Below, one piece after another: positions 11,551-21,109 of a stretch of 64,000 bases of DNA. The position numbers and the translations under genes are program-made. The notes under the pieces are model-generated. The model saw nothing but the letters and a program-made list of their open reading frames with translations. It had not been told where the DNA came from and searched no databases. The first letter of the stretch is position 1. Each line of letters begins with the position of its first letter. The DNA is from Paraniabella ginsengisoli (GTDB taxonomy: Bacteria > Bacteroidota > Bacteroidia > Chitinophagales > Chitinophagaceae). Location of the stretch: the NCBI RefSeq assembly GCF_022513635.1, contig NZ_JAKWBL010000001.1:1488001-1552000 (forward strand), given 5' to 3'.

Positions 11551-11560
11551 ACTGTAGTAA

Positions 11561-14500
11561 ATGATCAAGTCAGAAATGAACACAAAATGCTCTGTTGATT
11601 TCAATCCTTTTGAAGGAGATGTAATTCAAAAGGTAGTGCCGTCAACCGAATCACAAAAGGAAATTTTTGCGTCATGCCTCCTGGGTGAAAAAGATGCAAA
11701 TCTTGCGTACAACCTGTCAATGTCGCTACATTTCACAGGTGATCTGAATATTGATATTATAAAAGATTGTGTTGAAGATTTAATACTCAGACATGAATCT
11801 TTAAGAGCCTCATTTAGCAATGACGGAAGCAAGATGATCATTTATGAAAATCAACCAGTCCGTTTTGTATATACAGATCTGGCTGCATTAGAAGCTTCAA
11901 AACAAGAGGATGCGGTCAGTGCATATCTGTGGCGTGATGCAGAAACCGAGTTTGATATTATACACGGGCCTTTGATTCGTTTTGCTCTTTTCAGGTTGGC
12001 AAATGATAAATATATTTTTACTGTCACCGTACATCACCTTATTTGTGACGGATGGTCATTAGGTATTTTATTAGAAGATTTAAGTAAATTTTATAATGCC
12101 AAAATATTTGGAACAGCTTTGCCTCCTAAAGCTTCTGCTTTCAGCGAACATGCTGTAAAAAGTATTTTGTTTGAAGATACTGACGAGTATAAAAAAATTG
12201 TAGCATACTGGAAGAAAGAATATGCAGGAACTATTCCTGTATTCGAAATTCCACCCGATTTTCCAAGGCCTCCTGTCAGAACATATAAAGGACGAAGGGA
12301 TGATTACATATTGCCATCTTCAATAGCCGAAACTGTAAAGAAAACAGGTATTAAATATGGAAGCAGTTTTGTTAATATTTTGATGACAGCCTTTGAAGTA
12401 CTGTTATATAAATATACAGGACATGAGGATATAGTAATTGGATTACCTACTTCCGGCCAGGCAGCTACAGAAGCTTATGACCTTGTTGGGAATTGTGTAA
12501 ATTTGTTGCCATTAAGAAGTAATCCTGATCCGAATATTTCATTTTCGGATTACCTGCGCTTACGAAAATCTAAAACGCTTCGGGACTACGAGAATCAGCA
12601 ATTCACTTTTGGCACTTTCCTTAAGGAACTGAAAATGCAGCGTGATTTATCAAGGATGCCGCTTGCCCCGGTTTCTCTGAATATCGATATGGGCATTGAT
12701 TTGCAGGTAGATTTTAAGGGGCTCGATTATAAACTGGTTCACAATAAGCGCGTAGCAGAAACGTATGAATTGTTCGTTAATGTAGCCGACAGTGATCATG
12801 GATACGAGTTTCAATGGTCTTACAATACACAGTTGTATAAAGCATCAACCATGAGAGGTTTGATGGAGAAATACACTTACTTACTGACACAAATAGTTGG
12901 AAATCCTGAACAAAAAATTGCTGACATCAAACTACAGGATGAAAAATCTTTAATAGAATATTGGAATAATTGGAATGATCGGGACAACGTAAAGTATGAT
13001 GCGAAAACACTTTTAGAGCAAATCAATAAAAGTTGCTTAGATAATGCTGATAAAACGGCATTATACTTTAAAGGAAGCTTCCATACTTATCGCGAGGTTT
13101 ATGAGCAGTCTAACCGAATGGCGCATTACCTTATGGAACGAGGTGTCAAAAACGGTACGGTGGTAGGCGTTGCAATGGAAAGAAGTGTTAGCCTTGTTAT
13201 TGCTATACTTGGCGTTATCAAAGCTGGCGGCGTATTTGTTCCGCTTGATCCGCAATATGCACAGGAACGTATCGAGTATATGCTTGAAAATTCCGGCGCT
13301 GAAATATTACTTACTTCCATTTCTTTCAAAGGAAGGTTCACAACGGCAGCTCGCGAAATTTTAATGGAAGATGTTGTGAATGATCTGACCAACTATTCAA
13401 CAGACCTACCGAAAGTTACTATTACACCAGAATCGCTTGTTTACATCCTATACACTTCCGGCTCAACCGGAAAACCAAAAGGTGTAATGATTGCTAATAA
13501 ATCTTTAGTAAATTATATCAGCTGGGCGGTAGATTATTATTTAAAAGGAAAACCTGGTGTATTCCCGTTGTACACATCTATTTCTTTTGATCTTACTATT
13601 ACATCTATCTTTTCGCCATTGGTATCGGGAAGCCTTCTTAGGATTTATGAAGAAGAAGAGCCTGTTGCTATGTTGGAAAAGATATTTACTGATGACGAGA
13701 TAAACGTTATAAAACTTACACCATCACATTTGAAGTTGGTTAAAGATAGTGATGTGATAAAGCAGAAATTGCCTGGTCAATTTTTGACTTTAATCGTAGG
13801 TGGCGAAGAGCTTGAAACAGTAGTGGCTAAAGAGGTTTATAACCTATGCAAAGGCAATGTGGTTATTTGCAATGAGTATGGCCCAACTGAAGCTACGGTA
13901 GGTTGTATGATCTATGATTATACATTGGAAGATGAATTGTCAGCAGTGCCCATTGGTGTACCTATAGCCAATGCTAATATTTACTTGTTGGATAGTGCTC
14001 TTAATCCCGTACCAAAAGGTATTGCCGGAGAAATATACATTGGCGGAGATTGTGTTGCAGAAGGATATTATAATAAGCCGGAGTTAACAAATGAGCGGTT
14101 CCTGCCGGATCCGTTTGTTGCAGGAGGTAGGATGTATAAGACTGGCGATAATGCGATCATGTTGGATAATGATGTGGTGCTTTTCAAAGGCAGGATTGAT
14201 GATCAGGTAAAGCTAAGAGGTTTCCGTATTGAATTAGGGGAGATCGATTACCATTTGTCCAATTTACAAAACGTAAAAAATAATATCACCGTTGTAAAAG
14301 AAGATGGGTCAGGCAATGGTTATCTTGTTTCTTATGTTGTACTACAAGAAGCACAACAGGAATCGGAGCAACTAAAAAGCGATTGGAGAGAAGCGCTGCG
14401 ACACAAAGTTCCAGACTATATGGTTCCCGGTGCCTTTGTAATCATCGACGAGTTGCCTCTAACAACAAACGGAAAAGTTGATAAGAAGCGGCTACCCGCT

Positions 14501-17500
14501 CCGGAAATACAATCACGTGGCTATGTTGCTCCCGAAACTTCAGAAGAATTGATCTTAACGGATATTTGGCAGGAAGCATTTGGAAAACCACAAATAGGTG
14601 TTTATGATAATTTCTTCGAACTCGGTGGACATTCGCTTTTAGCCGTTCGCGTAATAAGAACACTGGAAAATAGGACTGGTGTAAATATGCCGATGACAAG
14701 TATTTTCCGTTATCCTGTGTTACGGGAATTTGCCGCTGAATTTATAAAAACCAAATCTGAGAATAATCATGAAAGCAGCGATAGAGAATGGTATGTAACT
14801 GATGATGATGATTTACCTGTAGAGAGTTTTGATACTACCGAACCGCAGGTTGAAATATGGCAGAAATGTATTATTGGCGGAGATGATGCAAACATTTCTT
14901 ACAACGTAACACATGCTGAATATCTTAATGGTGATCTGAACCTGGAAGCATTGGAAAAAGCCTTTCAACATCTGATGGATCGCCACGAATTGTTGCATGG
15001 AACTTTTAGTTCGGATGGAACAAAAATGCACCTTCATCCTAAAGCTACGCTGCCTTTTTTACTAAAGATATCTCGCATCTGGGTGATGAAGACCAACAAC
15101 TATTTATAAGCGATTTTCTAAAAAGAGAATATGAAACGCCATTTGACCTTGAGAAGGATATACTTTTTAGGATAAATGTATTAAAGTTATCCGATGAAAA
15201 GCATCTGTTGTTTCTAATAGTACATCACTTGATTTGTGATGGCGGTTCTTTTGATGTCTTAATTAAAGAGGTGAGTCAGTTGTATAATGGTTATCGATCC
15301 GGAAGCTTACCAGATCTTGCCAAGGTTGTAAAATTCAGTAAGTATGCTGCTCATGAAATTGAACGTTATAAAAGCGAAAAGTACAACAATGATGTAGATT
15401 ACTGGGCTTCAAAATTTGAAGATGATATTCCAGAAGCCGTTGTCCTTGCAACCGAATATCCCGATGCGGTTCATCGAACCTATAAAAGCGCAGTCGATTC
15501 CTATTCTATTAACGAATACGATACCATCGCTATTGAAAAACTGGCTTTGAACTCGAATACAACTCTGACAATTTTGTTGAGAACGCTGTTCGAGGTGTTT
15601 ATTTATAAATATACGGGACAGAAAGATTTCGTAGTTGGGCTTCCTGCCACTGATCATTTATCAATACCAGGTTATAGTTTAATTGGACATACAGTAAATA
15701 TGTTACCTGTAAGAACTTTGGTTAAAGGGAATCAGTCGTTCCGTGATTTTTTGAGTATGAGGAACAGGGAAATGTTGAGCGATTTTGATCATCAAAAAGT
15801 TACATTTGGATCAGTGCTGCGAAAGGTGAAGTTTAACAGGAACTCGCTCAACAATACACTTATCTCCGTGAGCTTTGGCAGCCAGTTAGAGAAGTCAGGT
15901 CAAACATTCAATTTTGCCGATATCGAACATACTGTGCTTGATCTTAAAGAAGAACACAGCAGCTTTGAGTTTTATATAGATACATACAAGAGAGAAGAAA
16001 AAGTTTATTTCCAGATATATTATCAGTCTGATTTATTTGACCAGGTAAGTATTCAGAAATTGATGAAATCGTATCACGATTTGATTAACCAGGTTCTTGT
16101 AAATCCAGGTATGCGGATCAGTAATGTGTTAACAACGGATGTTGAAAGCATATTTAACCAGTCGCTAAAATTGCCAGGCAACGCTGTTTTAGAAAAAACT
16201 ATTGTTGATTTATTTGGGGAGTCTGTTCTTGCCTATCCTCACAATGTTGCAGTTCGCTATGGTGATAATATCTTAACCTATGATGAGCTAAATACTACAT
16301 CTAACCGGCTGGCCAATTATCTTCTTTCCCACGGCTTGCAAAGTAATGACCGTGTGGCGATAGTGCTGGAGCGTGGCATTGATATTATCGTTTCGATATT
16401 AGCTGTTTTAAAATGTGGCGCTGCTTACATTCCTATTGATCCTAATTATCCAAAAGACAGGGTGTCATTTTTAGTAGCAGATGCAGATGCTCAGTTTATG
16501 ATTACATCGCAGGAAGATCTTACGTTATCTGGTAGTAAAGCGACCAATATTATTCTAAATAATATCAAAACACAAATAGATCAAAACCCGTCCACTAATC
16601 CAAATGTAACCTTTGATTCAAACACACTTGCTTACATTTTATATACATCTGGATCTACAGGAAAGCCGAAAGGTGCGATGGTAACTCATCGCAATTTGAT
16701 ACATTTTTTAAAAGGCATGCAAGATGCGTTTCAAATTACAGATAGAGATAAATTTTTATCTGTATCCAGCATATCTTTTGATGCTTCCTGTTTCGATAAT
16801 TATTTATGTCTTGTGAATGGATCGGAACTGGTATTGACAAGTAATGAAATTATAAAAGACGGTCAACTCTTGTTAGACGAAGTCGTAAAAAGAGGCGTTT
16901 CTATCATCCTGGCTACACCGATTACCTTTAAATTGATGCTCACGGCAGATTGGAATGAACGAATACCCGTAAAATTACTTTCGGCAGGAGAAACACTTTT
17001 GCCATCTTTAGCCAAAGAATTATTGCCAAGATGTAAAGCACTGTATAATGTGTACGGCCCAACTGAAACTACCGTTATATGTACATTGACAAGAGTTTTG
17101 AGCGATGAAAAAATAACCATAGGTGCGCCTATACTTGATACACCTATTTATATTTTGGATGAAAATCTTAAACCAGTTTCGGCAGGCGAAATGGGTGAAA
17201 TCTATATTGGAGGAGAGGGCGTGTCCAAAGGATATTGGAAAAGGGAAGATTTAACTCAAAGCCGATTTGTACCCGACCCTTTTGCAGATGTTTCCGGTGC
17301 TAAAATGTATAAAAGCGGCGACCTTGGCCGATTTAAAAAGAATGGAGAAATTAAGTACGAAGGCCGGATAGATAATCAGGTTAAAATAAGAGGTTTTAGA
17401 ATAGAGTTAGGTGAAATTGAATATCATCTGTCACGTCTTGACAATGTAAAAGATGTTGTAACAACTGTTGTTGAAGATCATACAGGAGAAAAGAATATTG

Positions 17501-18777
17501 TGGCATATATTATTCCTGAAAGTGAAGATGGTGGCAGCGAAACCGAATTTAGTAAGGATACTATTGTTAATTGGGGTAATCAGCTTAGGGCCAATATTCC
17601 TTATTTTATGGTGCCGTCTTACTGGGTAAAGAAGAAAACATTTCCTCTTAGCCCCAACGGAAAAGTCGATGTTAAACAAATACCCCCGCCGGAGTTTTAT
17701 AAAAAGAAAACTTCTGAAATTGAAGATGGTACATCCAGACAGGCAGAAACACTTAATACAACTGAACTAAAAATTAAAAAAATATGGGAGGAAGAACTTG
17801 GTATTAGCGGATTATATGCCGATGATAATTTCTTTGAATTGGGTGGACATTCTATGATTGCCGTAAAGGTGATGAAACGAATTAGCAAGGAAATGAACAC
17901 TAAACTTCCTATCGCAACATTATTTCAACATCCTACTATTGCAGCTATAGCAAACCTCATCAATACTAATTCAAAAGTTGAACAAAAGATACTTGTAGAA
18001 ATTAAAAAGAGCGGATCGAAACCACCTATTTATCTTATACACGGAGGTGCATTAAACATTCTTTTATATAAACAGTTAGAACCATTTTTAAGCGATGATC
18101 AGCCGCTATATGGTATTCAGGCTTTAGGGTTAGATGGAGATCTTACTCATCTGGATAGCATCGAAAGTATTTCAAAAAGATACCTGCATGAAATATTAGA
18201 ACACAATCCGGTTGGGCCTTACATAATAATAGGTTACTCTTATGGCGGTATTGTTGCTTATGAAATGGTAAAGCAATTGAAGGCTATGGGAAAAGAGATT
18301 AAAATGCTTGGAATACTCGATACAAATGTAGGAGGCCGTCAGCTTATTGAAACGAAATCCGCACGTGTTTACCAAACGATGATGCGACAATTAAAGAAAT
18401 CTGTTTTTATTGGCGGCAATCTTATCAAGTATCCCAAAGAAGTAATAGCTTATCAATGGGTATTTATTAAAAATAAGCTGTTTAAAAATTATGAGAAAAA
18501 GGAGGATGAGAAAATATATGATTACGACGATAAGGTAATTGAAGCTTATAATAAAGCCTATTATAGTTATGATATGAAGCCGCTTGACGTTCGGGTACAC
18601 TTATTTAAGGTACAAGACCGGATTTACTTTTTGGACGATCCTGTGTACCTGGGCTGGAAGCGCTATACCAACAAGGTCGTAACGCTTGATGTTACCGGAG
18701 ATCACAAAACGTTTTTATTACCTCCGCACAATAAAGAACTTGTTGGAGTAATAGAAAGGGTATTAATGACCGTTTAA
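11561..18777 (+). CDS. Nonribosomal peptide synthetase: C-A-PCP-C-A-PCP-TE
   Basis: One restored T in the run at 15055-15060 merges two frames into a 2405-residue synthetase. Domains: C1 (HHLICDG about 158), A2 (YTSGSTGKPKG about 630, NEYGPTE), PCP (LGGHS about 1022), C2 (HHLICDG about 1221), A3 (YTSGSTGKPKG about 1691, YGPTETT), PCP (LGGHS about 2094) and a type I thioesterase (GYSYGG serine about 2223, GDHKTF histidine about 2380). All catalytic motifs are intact. The A2 pocket residues read approximately DLTKIGEVGK, close to the asparagine code. A3 reads about DAFLLAVVIK, with no match I know. No epimerase or methyltransferase domain is present. C1 should accept the beta-keto intermediate from the upstream ACP; TE releases or cyclises the product. 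Confidence 0.92.
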
Positions 18778-18908
18778 GGGTGAATTAAAAACTTATGTAC
18801 TGCTGATTATCATATCTGACCTACTCAGTAGATATATTTTATAAGAATATGCGTATTTCAATAACTTGTAGTTAATTTTACAATATACTTTCTAAATCAA
18901 AAATGTAC

Positions 18909-19304
18909 ATGAAAAAAACAATTCTGATAGTTGATGATGAACCTACTATTTTAAAGCTTCTGGAGTTTGTTTTATCAAAAGACTATGGTATTGTTTTAAA
19001 AAATAATGGTTATGAAGCAATTCAATGGTTAGAAGAGAGCAATAAACCAGACTTGATAATTCTTGATATTAATATGCCCTATTTTAATGGCCCTGAATTA
19101 CTTAAATCTATAAAAATCAGCGGCTTGTTCTCTAAAATCCCAGTTATTGTACTTACTGGAACATCCGATACAAAAACATTAGAAACACAATTACCTTTCC
19201 CCGTAAATGAAATTTTTCAAAAACCTTTTAATCCTACCAAACTAAAAGATGCAGTCAGATACCTACTTTTCGAACACTCAAAACTCACTGCCTCTGAAAA
19301 CTAA
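18909..19304 (+). CDS. Single-domain response regulator (CheY-like)
   Basis: About 131 residues, a stand-alone receiver. It starts at the ATG at 18909 (an ATG two codons earlier, 18903, is also possible). The acid pair (VDDE), the phospho-acceptor aspartate in IILDINMP (about residue 55), the conserved Thr in VLTGTSD and the Lys in FQKPF are all present, so it should be phosphorylatable. It has no output domain; its partner kinase is not in the window. It lies 131 bases after the synthetase gene and its last 56 bases overlap the proposed start of the sugar transferase gene, suggesting translational coupling and a role in controlling polysaccharide synthesis. Confidence 0.88.
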   Translation: MKKTILIVDDEPTILKLLEFVLSKDYGIVLKNNGYEAIQWLEESNKPDLIILDINMPYFNGPELLKSIKISGLFSKIPVIVLTGTSDTKTLETQLPFPVNEIFQKPFNPTKLKDAVRYLLFEHSKLTASEN

Positions 19305-20375
19305 CGCCCTCAGCCAATCTGTTGGTGTTGCATATATAGGCAATGTTTTTTTGAGGAAATTCTTAATGAATCGGGTGGCTACTCTAACTATCGCATTGAT
19401 AAGTATGACAATTTAAATGACTTCAATGCTCATTTGTCAAAATCATCAATGGTAGATGTGCCTTATGCCTTATTGATCGAAATGCAGAATAATGATGAGT
19501 TTCACATTTTTAATCAGGTTAAAGCGATCAGGGAAAATGCTTTAACCTCAGGGGTGATCATCATTTTGTTATCATCATCAAACAAAACGGAACTTCATCA
19601 AAGAGCTTTAGAGGCTAAGGCAAATGACATCTATTTCAGACCGTTTAATACAGAGCTAATATTTGAACGAATCAACTTTCTTATAAAGTTTAAGTTATTA
19701 AAACCTCACGATCCAAGCAGGTTGGCAACTAAGAACCTGGAATATAAAATGCCGGTATCCAAAAGACTTTTTGACATTCTTGTTTCGGCTTTGCTGATCA
19801 TTATTTTATCTCCGTTATTTCTTTTGGTGGCAATTCTCATAAGGTTGGAAAGTAAAGGCCCTATTGTTTATAAAAGTAAAAGAGCTGGAAACGGCTACAA
19901 AATTTTCGATTTCTATAAGTTTCGCTCAATGATCGTTGATGCTGACAAAAAACTTGAAAACTTAAGCAAGACGAATAATCAATACGCAGCTGGAGATCAG
20001 GGAACGCAAAAGGCCTTTGTAAAAATTTTGAACGATCCGCGTATCACAAAAACCGGAAACTTTCTGCGCAAAACAAGTATCGATGAATTGCCACAACTTT
20101 TTAATGTTTTAAAAGGTGATATGTCAATTGTTGGAAACAGGCCTTTACCACTTTATGAAGCAGAACAGTTAACATCCGATCAATTTGCAATGAGGTTTTT
20201 AGGCCCGGCTGGTATAACTGGTTTGTGGCAGATCAGTAAAAGAGGTAAAGCCGAAATGTCGGAAGACGAACGTAAAGAGCTTGATAATACTTATGCAAAA
20301 GATGGTTCCTTTTTAATGGACTTGAAAATTATTTTTAAAACAATACCTGCAATGTTGCAGAAAGAAAAAGTTTAA
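19249..20375 (+). CDS. Polyprenyl-phosphate sugar-1-phosphate transferase with pseudo-receiver domain
   Basis: The C-terminal 200 residues are a bacterial sugar transferase (WbaP/WcaJ type) that loads the first sugar onto undecaprenyl phosphate: a membrane helix ([17 protein letters not shown]), [26 protein letters not shown] and GITGLWQ. Upstream sits a receiver-like fold (VGVAYIGN ... ALLIEM ... IILLSSS ... YFRPF). Restoring one T in the run at 19346-19352 opens the frame back to an ATG at 19249, giving 375 residues and a 56-base overlap with the response regulator. The shortest version would start at 19434. The receiver has Glu where the acceptor Asp should be and Arg for the conserved Lys, so it should not be phosphorylated. 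It is the initiating enzyme of the polysaccharide locus. Confidence 0.85.
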
Positions 20376-20385
20376 ATAACAGTTT

Positions 20386-21087
20386 ATGAAAACCAAGATA
20401 TGTGTATTGCTCATGCTTGTTTTTACTTCTTTACAAGGTTTTTCACAGGAATCTATAATAAATGATATTGATGATCCTTTTCTTAACAAGTGCATAAGTC
20501 TTGCTATGGTTAGTTATCCTAAGAGGAAAGCAACTGATGCCACACTTGAAAGAGCGAAAGCTCAAATATCAATGGCTACAATGTCTTTGTTTGATATCTT
20601 CAATGCGGGCTATTTTTATAGCCCCCAAAAGAATGAAGGCCTTATATATATACCTGGCGGCGGCAGTGGCGGCACAAATAATGTCGTTCTTAGTGGCTTT
20701 CAATTTGGGGTTACGGTAAATTTGGGCAGTTTTCTTTCCAAACCGGCTAATATAAAAGCCGCGAAGGCTGATTATAAAATAGCGAAGGCACAAAGTGATG
20801 ACTACCAGATTGAGTTGACAAATTTAGTTAAGTCAAGCTATTACGATTTTTTAGCAGCAAAGAGACAATTAGAAGTAAAATTATTAGCAGCTAAAGATTT
20901 CAAAAGTATTCTAACAAATGCGCAATCGCAATTCCAAAACGGAACAGTAACACTTGATATTTATACTGAGGCAAAGAGCGCATCTATTGCTGCAGATGTA
21001 GAGGCACTGGAAGCTGAAGTGACCTATCTAAAAGCAAAAAATACGTTAGAAAGTATCATTGGTACGAAGATTGAAAACGTTAAGTAA
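20386..21087 (+). CDS. TolC-like outer-membrane efflux family protein, short
   Basis: A 233-residue secreted protein with a signal peptide (LLMLVFTSLQGFSQ). After it come two long amphipathic, Ala/Lys-rich helices (about 45-75 and 120-230) of the outer-membrane efflux protein type, interrupted by a glycine-rich predicted beta segment (IPGGGSGG). It is about half the length of a usual TolC monomer (around 430 residues), so it holds roughly one OEP repeat. It lies 10 bases after the sugar transferase and 22 before the Wzz-like gene. A plausible job is the outer-membrane or periplasmic channel for the polymer; no Wza-type export protein is seen in the window. Confidence 0.72.
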   Translation: MKTKICVLLMLVFTSLQGFSQESIINDIDDPFLNKCISLAMVSYPKRKATDATLERAKAQISMATMSLFDIFNAGYFYSPQKNEGLIYIPGGGSGGTNNVVLSGFQFGVTVNLGSFLSKPANIKAAKADYKIAKAQSDDYQIELTNLVKSSYYDFLAAKRQLEVKLLAAKDFKSILTNAQSQFQNGTVTLDIYTEAKSASIAADVEALEAEVTYLKAKNTLESIIGTKIENVK

Positions 21088-21109
21088 AAAGAAAAAAGAA
21101 TATTAAGTA

